Source: Paracoccus sp. SCSIO 75233 (GTDB lineage: Bacteria > Pseudomonadota > Alphaproteobacteria > Rhodobacterales > Rhodobacteraceae). From it: a DNA stretch of 64,000 nucleotides. Below the pieces are notes generated by a model, which did not search any database, was not told the origin of the DNA, and saw only the letters and a program-made list of their open reading frames with translations. Numbering within the stretch: the first letter of the stretch is position 1; each line of letters opens with the position of its first letter. A program made the translations under genes and the position numbers. This document shows positions 1 to 8,993 of this stretch, in pieces. The DNA is taken from assembly GCF_027912675.1 (NCBI RefSeq), contig NZ_CP115757.1, positions 1,984,001 through 2,048,000 on the forward strand, read 5' to 3'.

Positions 1-228
1 GCGCGCGGCGCGCGTGATCGCTCCAACGCGGATATCGCCGTGTCCGTGACCGGGATCGCCGGGCCGGGCGGGTCCGAACATAAACCCGAAGGCCGGGTCT
101 GCTTCGGGATCGCGGACCGGAACGGCGTCACAACCGAAACCATCGAGTTCGGCGCGATTGGCCGCGACAAGGTCCGGGCCGCGACCACGGATCACGCGCT
201 GTCACTGCTTCTGTCGGCACTCGGATAG
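1..228 (+). CDS. CinA-family nicotinamide-nucleotide amidohydrolase, C-terminal part (5' truncated by window)
   Basis: The frame is open from base 1 to a TAG at 226-228, so only the last 75 residues are present and the start lies outside the window. The visible VTGIAGPGG stretch (residues 15-23 of the fragment) is the hallmark of the CinA C-terminal (PncC) domain, which deamidates NMN in pyridine-nucleotide salvage. The remainder (KPEGRVCFGIA, then a final helix) fits the end of that fold. Whether the full gene is a stand-alone PncC (about 160 aa) or a long CinA cannot be seen. A GC-rich hairpin follows the stop. Confidence 0.85.
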   Translation, partial: ARGARDRSNADIAVSVTGIAGPGGSEHKPEGRVCFGIADRNGVTTETIEFGAIGRDKVRAATTDHALSLLLSALG

Positions 229-232
229 GTAA

Positions 233-258
233 GGGGCGCGACCCGAAAGCCGCGCCCC
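233..258 (+). terminator. Possible terminator after the CinA-family gene
   Basis: A perfect 8-bp stem (GGGGCGCG 233-240 with CGCGCCCC 251-258) closes a 10-nt loop just after the stop codon. There is no clear T-run, so it may act weakly or only protect the 3' end. Confidence 0.4.
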
Positions 259-293
259 GCCTGTATCACACTGCCTCAAACTTGATGCACGGA

Positions 294-1193
294 TCAGCGC
301 GCGGTTTCGCGCATGACCTCGCCCGCACGGTTCACGATCACCGTCACCGGCTCGCCCTGCGGGTTCACGGCCTCAAGGCTAAGCCCCTGCCGGATCCGGC
401 GAGCCTCGCCCAGATCGGTGTAGCCTGCCGCTTCCACCGAACCCCGCAGTGCCGTTTCATCGATCTGCGGTGCATCGCCCGGAGCCGGACGCTCGCCGCG
501 CGGACCGGACATGTGATCGCCATCCTTCATCGGCCCCCGGCCTTCGCCCATATGGCTTTGGCCTTCACGCGGGCCACGCATATCCCCATGCGGCATGCGC
601 CGATCACCGTCGCGCTTCATATCGCCGCCGCGATCCTTGTCACCGAAATCACGGTGCATCTCGCCACGCGGACCCATGCGGTCGCCATCGCCACGACCGA
701 AATGCATCAACTCCCCATCTGCGGAGAACCCGATCCGGACCTTGTCGCCCGACGCATCCTGGCCCGAGATCATGACCGCGCCGCCACGCGTGCCGATACC
801 GTTCAACTCGGCAATCTCGGCCACGATGGCATTGCCACGCGCCTGCGCCGGCATGAGCGCATCGACGAGACCCTGCGGCAAGGCAGATCCCTCGGCCGTG
901 CGCGCGCCAACCAGATCACCATCGCTGTTCACGATGGCCTCGAAGTCCTTGCCGGTTTCAGCGACGGTCCCGCTCACCCACAAACCACCACGCGGGCCGG
1001 GGCGTGTTTCGACATCGGCAAAGTCACTGCCCTGCAGAATTTGCGGCAGGGTGACCTCCACCGGGGCGCTTTGGTCCTGCGCTTCTTCCGGGGCCGCCGC
1101 ATTCGGCGCAGTCTGTGCCGCGGCAATGCCGGTGCCGAGCGCTGCAATTACGGCCAGTGCCGTCACGGAGGTTGTGAATTTACTGCTCATCAA
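294..1193 (-). CDS. Exported Met/His/Asp/Arg-rich protein, PepSY-like
   Basis: A 299-aa protein with a clear Sec signal peptide (positive start, hydrophobic core about residues 8-26, cleavage near AAA-QT), so periplasmic. Residues about 40-150 and 240-299 look like two alpha/beta repeats of PepSY/YpeB type. They flank a low-complexity linker (about 165-235) rich in D, R, G, M and H (for example DRMGPRGEMHRDFGDKDRGG) that could bind metal ions or be disordered. The start is the first of two adjacent Met codons. The gene is divergent from a second PepSY protein, a response regulator and a histidine kinase across a 124-bp gap, so it is plausibly a target or accessory sensor of that system. I recognise no enzyme motif; the function is unknown. 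Confidence 0.7.
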   Translation of the reverse strand: MMSSKFTTSVTALAVIAALGTGIAAAQTAPNAAAPEEAQDQSAPVEVTLPQILQGSDFADVETRPGPRGGLWVSGTVAETGKDFEAIVNSDGDLVGARTAEGSALPQGLVDALMPAQARGNAIVAEIAELNGIGTRGGAVMISGQDASGDKVRIGFSADGELMHFGRGDGDRMGPRGEMHRDFGDKDRGGDMKRDGDRRMPHGDMRGPREGQSHMGEGRGPMKDGDHMSGPRGERPAPGDAPQIDETALRGSVEAAGYTDLGEARRIRQGLSLEAVNPQGEPVTVIVNRAGEVMRETAR

Positions 1194-1317
1194 TCTTCCT
1201 TTCGGTTTCGTGTGAGGACATCGCCCCTCGACAACCAGCTTCTAGCGAATCGATTGCGAACCGTTCTCCAATGGGTCATTTCTGTTTCGTTTACCTGACG
1301 AGATTTATCCTGTCTCC

Positions 1318-1659
1318 ATGATCCGCGTTTTCCTTGTCTTACTGGCGCTGAGTACGCCCGTTGCCGCCGAGCCGCCGGCTGACCCGAAGCTGATGCCGTT
1401 TCACGAAGTCGTGAAAATTCTGGCGGACCGCTTCACCGGGCGACTGCTGGCAGCGCGGCTGGATGCGCCGACACCGTTCGAGTTCACGCTTGGCGCGAAC
1501 GCGGTCCATGAAATCACGCTGCTCAGCCCACAGCGCAATATCATCCTGATCCGCATGGACGCGGTCACCGGGAAAGTGCTTGATATACGCGGGCGCGGCC
1601 TGACCGAGGCGCGCAAGCCCGACAAGCCCAGCAAGCCCGGCAAAGCGGAGAAAGACTGA
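1318..1659 (+). CDS. Small exported PepSY-domain protein
   Basis: A 113-aa protein with an N-terminal signal peptide (about residues 1-17, ending near AAE). It is followed by one PepSY-like unit (HEVVKILADRFTGRLL...HEITLLSPQRNIILIRMDAVTGKVLDIRG), in which the RMDAVTGKVL strand-turn-strand is typical. The tail is Lys/Pro-rich (KPDKPSKPGKAEKD). PepSY domains are usually non-catalytic periplasmic modules next to peptidases or sensors. Its TGA overlaps the ATG of the response regulator by one base (TGATG), so the two are translationally coupled. Gene order PepSY, regulator, kinase recurs widely in Proteobacteria and suggests that it modulates the sensor domain of the kinase. Confidence 0.75.
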   Translation: MIRVFLVLLALSTPVAAEPPADPKLMPFHEVVKILADRFTGRLLAARLDAPTPFEFTLGANAVHEITLLSPQRNIILIRMDAVTGKVLDIRGRGLTEARKPDKPSKPGKAEKD

Positions 1660-2342
1660 TGCGCTGCCTGATCGTTGAGGACGACCCGGCCCTGTCGGCC
1701 CAGCTCGCCGGGGCGATGCAGGATGCGGGGTTCGTGACCGATTGTGCCTCCGACGGCGAAGAAGGGGAGTATCTGGGCGCCACCGAAACCTATGATGTCG
1801 CGGTGCTGGATCTCGGCCTGCCCGCCATGCCGGGGATCGAGGTGCTGGAACGCTGGCGCGCAGCGGGGATCACCATGCCGGTGCTGATCCTGACCGCACG
1901 AGGCGAATGGGCCGACAAGGTGGCCGGGTTCCGCGCCGGGGCGGATGACTACGCCGTCAAACCTTTCCGGCTGGAAGAGGTCGTGATCCGCGCCCAGACG
2001 CTGGTTCGCCGTGCGGCAGGACACGCACAATCGGTGATCTCCGCCGGGGCGCTTCGGCTCGACAGCCAGTTGAGCGTCATCACCCGCGACGGTGTCGCCC
2101 TGAAGCTGACCGCGTTCGAAAACCGCATTCTCTCTTACATGATCCACCACAAGAACCGCATCATCTCCCGGACCGAATTGGCGGAACATCTCTACGACGC
2201 GAATGCGGATCGCGATTTCAAATCCATCGAGGTGGTGATCGGGCGCTTGCGCAAGAAGGTCGGGGATGGCGTGATCGAAACCCGGCGCGGCGAGGGGTAT
2301 GTCCTGCGCGATGCAGGCCGACGCGCTGCGGGGGCGGCTTGA
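1659..2342 (+). CDS. OmpR/PhoP-family response regulator
   Basis: A 227-aa regulator. The receiver domain (about 1-118) carries the acidic pair ED at 7-9, phospho-acceptor D51 (AVLDLGLP), T79 and K101 (VKPF). The C-terminal winged-helix DNA-binding domain (about 128-220) shows LTAFENRILSYMIHHKNRIISRTELAEHLYD and the recognition helix region KSIEVVIGRLRKKVG. Both are diagnostic of the OmpR/PhoB class, and the LTAFE and RLRKK wording resembles PhoP-type members. It is sandwiched between the PepSY gene and its kinase by 1- and 4-base overlaps, so it is cotranscribed with them. The inducing signal is not readable from sequence; divalent cations or cationic peptides would be guesses from the PhoPQ family. 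Confidence 0.9.
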   Translation: MRCLIVEDDPALSAQLAGAMQDAGFVTDCASDGEEGEYLGATETYDVAVLDLGLPAMPGIEVLERWRAAGITMPVLILTARGEWADKVAGFRAGADDYAVKPFRLEEVVIRAQTLVRRAAGHAQSVISAGALRLDSQLSVITRDGVALKLTAFENRILSYMIHHKNRIISRTELAEHLYDANADRDFKSIEVVIGRLRKKVGDGVIETRRGEGYVLRDAGRRAAGAA

Positions 2343-3652
2343 TCGGCTGGAACTCCATTCGTGGCAGGTTGCTCTGGTTGTCGGCGATCTGGCTGAGCGT
2401 GGCCCTGCTGGCCGCATATCTGGTCATCGGGTCAGTGCTGGAACGTTTCGTGGAAAGCCGTTTCGACGCCGATTCCGCCGCGATCGCCGACAGTCTGATG
2501 GCGGGGACACAGGCGGACGATCAGGGGCTGGCCCAGATCTACGACGCGCCCGGCGATCCGCGGTTTTCCGCCCCGCTTTCCGGGTGGTACTGGCAGCTTG
2601 ACGCGGATGGCGCGCCGGTCGCCGTCTCGGACTCGCTTTATGATGGGACATTGCCCACAGGTGAGGAGGCGACCGGGATCGCCGGACAGGCACCGGATGG
2701 GGCCAGCCTGCGCCTCCTGCGCCGCAGCTACACCGTGCCGGGCAGCAAAGAAGCCCTGAGCGTAACCGTCACCGCCCCACAGGCCGAAATCGACGCCGCG
2801 ATGTCCTCCGTTCAGCGACCGCTGGCGCTGACATTGATGATCCTCGGCCTCGGGCTGGCCCTCGCGGTTCTTCTGCAGGTGACCTCCGGGCTGTCGGCGC
2901 TGAAAATCATGGGCCGGAACCTGCGCCATATCCGTTCGGGCAAAGCGGACGGCCTGCCACGCCCGAATGCCGCCGAACTGCAACCCGTCGCGGATGAGAT
3001 CAACGCCCTGATCTCGCAGAACCGGGACCAGCTCGCCCGCACCCGCGAACAGATCGGCAATCTCGCCCATTCCCTGAAAACCCCGCTGATGGCGCTGCAG
3101 GGAGAGATGGCACCGGACGATCCCCGGCAAGCCGTGATCACCCGCATGGACCGCCAGATCGCCTGGCATCTGAAACAGGCCCGCAGCGCCGGCGGACGGC
3201 AGGTGCTGGGCCAGCGGACGGAGTTGGGGCCGGTCGTCGATGACATCGCACTCGTTCTGCGACGGATGCTGGAGGATCGAGGCATCACCATTCAAAAGGA
3301 CATCCCCGACGAATTCACCGTCCCGCTGGAACAGCAGGACACGCAGGAAATCCTCGGCAATCTTCTGGAGAATGCTGCGAAATGGGCGACATCGAAGATC
3401 ATGGTCCGCGCCCGCGCCTCGGACCGGCAAATCACGCTGACCATCTCCGATGACGGGCCGGGCATGGCAGACGCCGATCATGCCCGCGCCCTGTCGCGCG
3501 GCACCAGACTCGACGAACGCGGTCCCGGCGCAGGACTTGGTCTGGCCATCGTGGCCGATCTGGCCGCACTGAATGGCGGCGCGCTGAAGCTGGGACGGGA
3601 TGACGCCCTTGGCGGTCTGTCAGCCCGGATCACATTGCCGAATCCGGGCTAA
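2339..3652 (+). CDS. PhoQ-like sensor histidine kinase
   Basis: A 437-aa membrane kinase beginning at TTG (2339) inside the TTGA overlap with the regulator stop. TM1 is about residues 11-31, a periplasmic sensor domain spans about 32-160, and TM2 is about 161-181. A HAMP-like linker is followed by the H-box NLAHSLKTPL with phospho-His 244, the same wording as PhoQ. The ATPase domain has the N-box NLLENAAKWA (341-350), G1 DDGPGM (371-376) and G2 GAGLGLAI (398-405). The rare TTG start and overlap imply low, coupled expression. It is convergent with the glycosyltransferase, with a gap of only 9 bp. Confidence 0.9.
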   Translation: MIGWNSIRGRLLWLSAIWLSVALLAAYLVIGSVLERFVESRFDADSAAIADSLMAGTQADDQGLAQIYDAPGDPRFSAPLSGWYWQLDADGAPVAVSDSLYDGTLPTGEEATGIAGQAPDGASLRLLRRSYTVPGSKEALSVTVTAPQAEIDAAMSSVQRPLALTLMILGLGLALAVLLQVTSGLSALKIMGRNLRHIRSGKADGLPRPNAAELQPVADEINALISQNRDQLARTREQIGNLAHSLKTPLMALQGEMAPDDPRQAVITRMDRQIAWHLKQARSAGGRQVLGQRTELGPVVDDIALVLRRMLEDRGITIQKDIPDEFTVPLEQQDTQEILGNLLENAAKWATSKIMVRARASDRQITLTISDDGPGMADADHARALSRGTRLDERGPGAGLGLAIVADLAALNGGALKLGRDDALGGLSARITLPNPG

Positions 3653-3661
3653 GCCGCGATC

Positions 3662-4900
3662 TCAGGCTTTCCTGGCCTTTGCCGGATCGAAGCTCTCCAC
3701 CCACTCGATCAGCCGCGGCAGCGAATGCCGCTTCAGATCATAGCCGTCCACGATCCGCGCCCGCGCCGCTGCACGCATCGCGTCGGCCTGCGGGTCATCT
3801 TTCGCCAGCCCACGGATCAGCGCCTGCGACAAGGCCTCGCGGTCGAAGAACGGCACCAGCCGCCCATGCTCACCATCGGTGATCAACTCGCGCACCGGCT
3901 CCGTATCCGAACCAACGATGTAAGCGCCTGCCGACATCGCTTCCGTCAGCGACCAGCTGAGAACGAAGGGATAGGTCAGGTAACAATGCACCCGGCCAAG
4001 CTGGATGATCTTGCGGTAATCGCCGTAAGGCACCTTGCCGAGGAAATGAATGCGGTCGAGGTCGATCTTGCCCTCAAGCTCCGCCAGCATCTTGGCTTTC
4101 CAGCTTTCGGCATCTTTTGGCTTGCCGCCATAGCTGACCCCGTCGCCGCCGATCAGCACGAATTGCGCCTCGGGCCGCGCCGCCATCACCTCCGGCAAGG
4201 CGCGCATCAGAACGTGGAAACCGCGATACGGCTCCAGCGAGCGGCCGACATAGGTCATCACCTCGTCACCCGCCCGCAGGGTTTTCCCGTTTGGCAGGGT
4301 AAAGCTCGCCTCGGGGTCCGGGCGCATGACATCAGTGTCGATCCCGTCGTGAATCACGGTGATCTTCGACTGAAGCTCCTTCGGGAAGCTGCCCGCCTGA
4401 TACTGCGTCGGCGCCAGTGCCGCATCGCATTGCAGAATACCCATTGCCAGATGCGCAGAGCGCGCCGTGGTGCCGAACCGCGACATGTCGATGTTATTCG
4501 TCGTCTCCGGGTCGAAGCCGACATCATGGCCCCGTGTCCGGTACATCAGTTCCGCATAGACCAGCAGCTTCGCATCCGGCCAGATTTCCTTGAGAAACAA
4601 CGTCTCACCCCAGCCGGAATGGCCGAAAATAATATCCGGGGTAAAGCCGTGCTGGTCACGCAAGGCACGCGCACCCTTGGCCGCCATGAACCCCCGCTCG
4701 ACAAAATTGGCATAGGTTTGCGCAAAGGGCTGGCTGCATGTGACCTCACCGGGGGTCTTGTATCTGACCACCTGAACCGGGCTAGGCCGCTCGTTCTTCT
4801 GATCCGTCATGGCGAGGATCTTGTGGCCGCGCTTGGCCAGAGCCGGGGCAACATGGGGGAACTGACCGGGGAAATTCTGATGAACAAAAAGGATATTCAT
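3662..4900 (-). CDS. Glycosyltransferase family 4 protein
   Basis: A 412-aa cytoplasmic GT-B glycosyltransferase. The N-terminal half begins FVHQNFPGQFPHVAPALAKRGH, matching the group-4 N-terminal domain (the PF12000-like family). The C-terminal Rossmann half contains the donor-sugar region TYVGRSLEPYRGFHVLMRALP, IHFLGKVPYGDY and the E-x7-E-like motif in SLTEAMSAGAYIVGSDTEPVRELI. The acceptor and donor are unknown, but envelope polysaccharide or lipid glycosylation is typical. Its ATG overlaps the stop of yejF by 4 bases (ATGA), so it is the last gene of the peptide-transporter operon, an unexpected partner for an importer. Confidence 0.85.
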   Translation of the reverse strand: MNILFVHQNFPGQFPHVAPALAKRGHKILAMTDQKNERPSPVQVVRYKTPGEVTCSQPFAQTYANFVERGFMAAKGARALRDQHGFTPDIIFGHSGWGETLFLKEIWPDAKLLVYAELMYRTRGHDVGFDPETTNNIDMSRFGTTARSAHLAMGILQCDAALAPTQYQAGSFPKELQSKITVIHDGIDTDVMRPDPEASFTLPNGKTLRAGDEVMTYVGRSLEPYRGFHVLMRALPEVMAARPEAQFVLIGGDGVSYGGKPKDAESWKAKMLAELEGKIDLDRIHFLGKVPYGDYRKIIQLGRVHCYLTYPFVLSWSLTEAMSAGAYIVGSDTEPVRELITDGEHGRLVPFFDREALSQALIRGLAKDDPQADAMRAAARARIVDGYDLKRHSLPRLIEWVESFDPAKARKA

Positions 4901-6642
4901 GCGTGATGATCGCGGAACGCGGCCTCCATGAGATTGCGTGTGTATTCGGTTTTCGGCGCGTCGAAAATCTCATCGACCGGCCCCTGTTCCACCACATCTC
5001 CGGCGCGCATCACCATGATCTGATGCGACATCGCGCGAACCACGCGCAAATCGTGACTGATGAACAAAAATGCCAGCCCGTGCCGGCGCTGCAAATCGCG
5101 CAGCATCTCGACGATCTGGCCCTGAACCGTCATGTCGAGCGCGCTTGTCGGCTCGTCCAGAACGACCACTTTCGGGCGCAGGATCATTGCGCGCGCAACC
5201 GCGATGCGCTGCCGCTGACCGCCCGAGAACTCATGCGGATAGCGGTGCATCGTCTCGGGGTTCAGCCCGACCTCGCGCATGATCTCCGCCACCATGTCGC
5301 GGCGGTTGCGGCCCTTTTCGATGCCGTGAACGCCCAACCCCTCGGCAATGATCTGCTCGATGGTCATGCGCGGGCTGAGGCTGCCGAACGGGTCCTGAAA
5401 CACGATCTGCATGTCGCGGCGCAGCCTGCGCAACTGCCGCTTGCCCCAGCCCTGAATATCCTGCCCCATGTAAAGGATCGGCCCGTCGCTTTCGATCAGC
5501 CGCATGATGGCGAGCGCCAGCGTGGTCTTGCCCGACCCGGATTCGCCCACGATGCCAAGCGTCTCCCCGGCCCGCACCGTCAGGCTCGCCCCGGCCACGG
5601 CATGGACATGGCCCACCACCCGGCGCAAAAAGCCGCGCTTGATCGGGAAGCTGACCTTCACGTCCTTCGTCTCGACAATCGTTTCCGCATCCGCCGGGAT
5701 CGGCTCCGCCCGCCCGGTCGGCTCCGCCGCCAGCAATTTCTGCGTGTAGGGATGGCGCGGATCGGTGAATATCGCTTCCGCCGGACCCTGCTCGACAATC
5801 TGGCCGTCTTTCATCACGCAGACCCGGTCCGCGATCCGCCGCACCAGCCCGAGATCGTGGCTGATGAACAGCATCGACAGCCCCTCATCCCGCTTCAGCT
5901 CCGCCAGCAGATCAAGGATCTGCGCCTGAATCGTCACGTCGAGCGCGGTTGTCGGTTCATCCGCGACCAGCAGTTCCGGCCCGTTCGCAAGCGCCATCGC
6001 GATCATGATCCGCTGCCGCTGCCCGCCGGAGAACTGATGCGGATAATCCTGCAACCGCGATTCCGGCTCACGGATGCCGACGCGGTTCAGCAACTCCACG
6101 ATCCGCGCCCGTGCCGCCTCCCCTTTCAGACCCTGATGCAGGGCGAGACTTTCGGAAAGCTGCTTCTCCAGCGTGTGCAGCGGGTTGAGCGAGGTCATCG
6201 GCTCCTGAAAGATGAAGCTGATATCGTTGCCCCTGATCTCGCGCAGCAGCTTGTCGGGCGCACCGATCATCTGCTTGCCGTCATAGGTGATGGAGCCGTC
6301 AAGCTCAGCCGAGCTGCCCAGCAGCCGCACCGTGGACAGCGCCGTCACCGATTTGCCAGACCCCGATTCCCCGACAAGCGCGACGGTTTCCCCACGCCCG
6401 ATCTGGAAACTGACCCCGCGCACTGCCGGGATGATCTTGCCGTCCTGATGAAAGCTGATCTGCAAGTCGCGCACATCCAGCACGACATCCGCCGGAACCG
6501 TGCCGGGATGGGTGAATGCCGTATCCTCGGCCCCGGCCATTTCAGGCACCGGCCCGTCATCAACCCGCGTTTCCTCAACCGGAGCAGGGGCTTCCGTGCC
6601 CATCGGGCGAACCGGCTCTTTCATCTGATCCGGGTCACTCAT
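4897..6642 (-). CDS. yejF: Dual-ATPase ABC transporter ATP-binding protein (YejF type)
   Basis: A 581-aa protein with two fused nucleotide-binding domains. Each has a Walker A (GESGSGKSVTAL and GESGSGKTTLAL), a signature (FSGGQRQRI twice) and a Walker B (LLVADEPTTALD and VVVLDEPTSALD). Each domain is followed by an oligopeptide/dipeptide-transporter C-terminal extension (HPYTQKLL; EYTRNLMEA). About 45 acidic and proline-rich residues precede the first domain. This tandem organisation is that of YejF in the YejABEF importer of oligopeptides and microcin C. The gene overlaps yejE upstream (4 bases) and the glycosyltransferase downstream (4 bases). Confidence 0.93.
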   Translation of the reverse strand: MSDPDQMKEPVRPMGTEAPAPVEETRVDDGPVPEMAGAEDTAFTHPGTVPADVVLDVRDLQISFHQDGKIIPAVRGVSFQIGRGETVALVGESGSGKSVTALSTVRLLGSSAELDGSITYDGKQMIGAPDKLLREIRGNDISFIFQEPMTSLNPLHTLEKQLSESLALHQGLKGEAARARIVELLNRVGIREPESRLQDYPHQFSGGQRQRIMIAMALANGPELLVADEPTTALDVTIQAQILDLLAELKRDEGLSMLFISHDLGLVRRIADRVCVMKDGQIVEQGPAEAIFTDPRHPYTQKLLAAEPTGRAEPIPADAETIVETKDVKVSFPIKRGFLRRVVGHVHAVAGASLTVRAGETLGIVGESGSGKTTLALAIMRLIESDGPILYMGQDIQGWGKRQLRRLRRDMQIVFQDPFGSLSPRMTIEQIIAEGLGVHGIEKGRNRRDMVAEIMREVGLNPETMHRYPHEFSGGQRQRIAVARAMILRPKVVVLDEPTSALDMTVQGQIVEMLRDLQRRHGLAFLFISHDLRVVRAMSHQIMVMRAGDVVEQGPVDEIFDAPKTEYTRNLMEAAFRDHHA

Positions 6643-7742
6643 CGGAACGTCTTTCTCGGGTCGAAGGCGTCGCGCAGCCCCTCGAAGATAAAGACCAGCA
6701 GCGACAGCATCACCGCAAAGGTCATGAAGGCCGTGATCGCCAGCCAGGGCGAGTTGGTGTGCTCCTTCGCCACCCGCGCCAGTTCACCCAGACTCGGTGC
6801 GCCGGAGGGCAGCCCGTAGCCCAGATAATCCAGCGCCGCGAGCATGGAGATCGTGCCGGTCACGATAAACGGCAGCATGGTCAGCGTCGCCACCATCGCA
6901 TTCGGCAGCACATGGCGGAAAATGATCTTCATATCCCCGACCCCAAGCGCCCTTGCCGCTCGGACATATTCAAAGTTCCGCGTCCGCAGAAACTCCGCCC
7001 GCACCACCGGAACCAGTGCCGGCCAGCCAAACAGGATCATCACCATGACCAGCAGCCAGAAGCCGCGCCCGAAAATCGCGAACATGATGATGATGACATA
7101 AAGCACCGGGGTGTTCTGCCAGACCTCCATGATCCGTTGCAGCACGATATCCGTACGCCCGCCGAAATAGCCCTGGATCGCGCCCATGAATATGCCGATC
7201 ACCGAGGCGATCGACGTCACGATCAGCGTGAACAGGACCGAGGTGCGGAAGCCGTAAATCGTCCGCGCCACGATGTCGCGCGAAGTCGCGTCCGTCCCAA
7301 GCCAGTGGTCCCCGTCCGGCGCGCTTGGCGCCACGCCGACATTGTTGATGGTCCGGTGATGATAGGGGATCAGCGGCCAGATCATCCAGCCGCGCTCACC
7401 ATCCGGCAGAACGACGCTGCCATCGCCGATCCCGGCCATAAAGCCTTCGGGATCGTCCCAGCAATCTTCGCTGCCACCCGCAACGATCAGGCATTGCACG
7501 ACCGGATCGGTATAAACCGCCTCCGTCGCGAACTCGCCGCCGAACTGGGTCTCGGAGTAGAAATTGAACACCGGGTAATAGAGATCGCCCTGATATTTCG
7601 CGACAAGCGGCTTGTCATTCGCGATCAGTTCGGCGCAAAGCGCAATGGTGAACAGGATCACGAAAATAATCAGCGACCAGTAGGACCGCTTGTTCGCCCG
7701 GAAATTGCGCCAGCGGCGCCGGTTGAGTTCGCTCAGCGCCAT
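6639..7742 (-). CDS. yejE: Peptide ABC transporter permease (YejE type)
   Basis: A 367-aa inner-membrane permease. Helix 1 (about residues 19-40, SLIIFVILFTIALCAELIA) is followed by an unusually long periplasmic segment (about 41-165), as in YejE and DppC relatives. Five more helices carry the EAA loop ARALGVGDMKIIFRHVLPNA that contacts the ATPase. It begins [24 protein letters not shown], typical of the N-terminal OppC-like motif in YejE. It overlaps yejB by one base and yejF by four, making a tightly packed importer operon. Confidence 0.92.
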   Translation of the reverse strand: MALSELNRRRWRNFRANKRSYWSLIIFVILFTIALCAELIANDKPLVAKYQGDLYYPVFNFYSETQFGGEFATEAVYTDPVVQCLIVAGGSEDCWDDPEGFMAGIGDGSVVLPDGERGWMIWPLIPYHHRTINNVGVAPSAPDGDHWLGTDATSRDIVARTIYGFRTSVLFTLIVTSIASVIGIFMGAIQGYFGGRTDIVLQRIMEVWQNTPVLYVIIIMFAIFGRGFWLLVMVMILFGWPALVPVVRAEFLRTRNFEYVRAARALGVGDMKIIFRHVLPNAMVATLTMLPFIVTGTISMLAALDYLGYGLPSGAPSLGELARVAKEHTNSPWLAITAFMTFAVMLSLLVFIFEGLRDAFDPRKTFR

Positions 7743-8872
7743 CAGCCCTCCCGCTTCTCGAAATCGATGCGCGGATCGACCAGCACATACATCAGATCCG
7801 ATACGATGCCGATCACCAAAGCCAGCAGGCCAAAGATGAACAGCGTGCCGAACACCAGCGGATAATCGCGCTGCACCGCCGCCTCAAAACCCAGCCGTCC
7901 GAGCCCGTCGAGCGAGAAGATATACTCGATCAGGATCGACGCCCCGAACAACATGCCAAGCAGCATCGCAGGCAGCCCGGCGATCACGATCAGCATCGCA
8001 TTGCGGAACACATGGCCATACATCACCCGCCGCTCGCTCAAGCCTTTGGCGCGGGCGGTCATGACATATTGCTTGTTGATCTCGTCCAGAAAACTGTTCT
8101 TCGTCAGCAATGTCAGCGTCGCAAAACCGGAAATCGACATGGAGATCACCGGCAGCGTGATATGCCACAGATAATCCTTGATCTTGCCGAAGGTCGACAG
8201 CGTCTCGAAATCGCTGCTGGTCAGGCCCCGCAGCGGGAATATCTTCCAGAAACTGCCGCCAGCGAACAGCGTAATCAGCAGCACGGCAAACAGGAATGAC
8301 GGGATCGCATAGGCGATGATGATGATGCTGGAGGTCCAGCTGTCGAAGGGCGTGCCGTCCTTCACCGCCTTGCGGATGCCCAAGGGGATGGAGACCAGAT
8401 AGGCCAGCAGCGTCGACCACAGCCCCAGCGTGATCGACACCGGCAGGGTCCGCCAGATCTCATCCACCACGCTTTCGGAACGGAACCAGCTTTCCCCGAA
8501 ATCGAAGGTCAGGTAATTCCCCAGCATGATGAAGAACCGCCGCGCCGTGCCGATCTTTTCCTTGCTGCACGCCTCCGCGCTCAGATCCGGCTCGCCCTCA
8601 TAACCCGGCGCGCAGACGATCTCGGCAAAGCCCATCTGGAGTTCCAGCTCATCCAGAAATTCCTGCGGCAGACCACGCGCCCCGGCATATTCGACATTGC
8701 CGCCCGACGCGCCGGAGGTGTCTAGACTGCTTTCCCCCTCGCCCTGCACACGGGCGATGACCTGCTCAATCGGCCCGCCGGGGACAAGCTGGATCAGCGC
8801 GAAATTCACCAGCATGATCCCAAACAATGTCGGGATCACCAGCAATAATCGCCGCAGAATATAGGCTGCCAT
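7742..8872 (-). CDS. yejB: Peptide ABC transporter permease (YejB type)
   Basis: A 376-aa permease beginning [24 protein letters not shown], the standard DppB/OppB first helix. A periplasmic region (about 33-135) includes Cys residues in [19 protein letters not shown]. Five further helices follow, with the EAA loop [21 protein letters not shown]. It pairs with YejE to form the channel for peptides delivered by the binding protein encoded upstream. It is the second gene of the operon, 121 bp after yejA; that gap holds no obvious terminator, so readthrough from yejA is likely. Confidence 0.92.
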   Translation of the reverse strand: MAAYILRRLLLVIPTLFGIMLVNFALIQLVPGGPIEQVIARVQGEGESSLDTSGASGGNVEYAGARGLPQEFLDELELQMGFAEIVCAPGYEGEPDLSAEACSKEKIGTARRFFIMLGNYLTFDFGESWFRSESVVDEIWRTLPVSITLGLWSTLLAYLVSIPLGIRKAVKDGTPFDSWTSSIIIIAYAIPSFLFAVLLITLFAGGSFWKIFPLRGLTSSDFETLSTFGKIKDYLWHITLPVISMSISGFATLTLLTKNSFLDEINKQYVMTARAKGLSERRVMYGHVFRNAMLIVIAGLPAMLLGMLFGASILIEYIFSLDGLGRLGFEAAVQRDYPLVFGTLFIFGLLALVIGIVSDLMYVLVDPRIDFEKREG

Positions 8873-8993
8873 GCCCTGCCCTTTGCCTGTTCCGCCAGCC
8901 GGTTCGCGGGCGCGCCCGGCCTTGTTCAGCGTTTATGCGTTTTCTGTCTTATAGCAGCAGAATGCAAGAGACCAAGGACCGCTTCCCCTCAGC

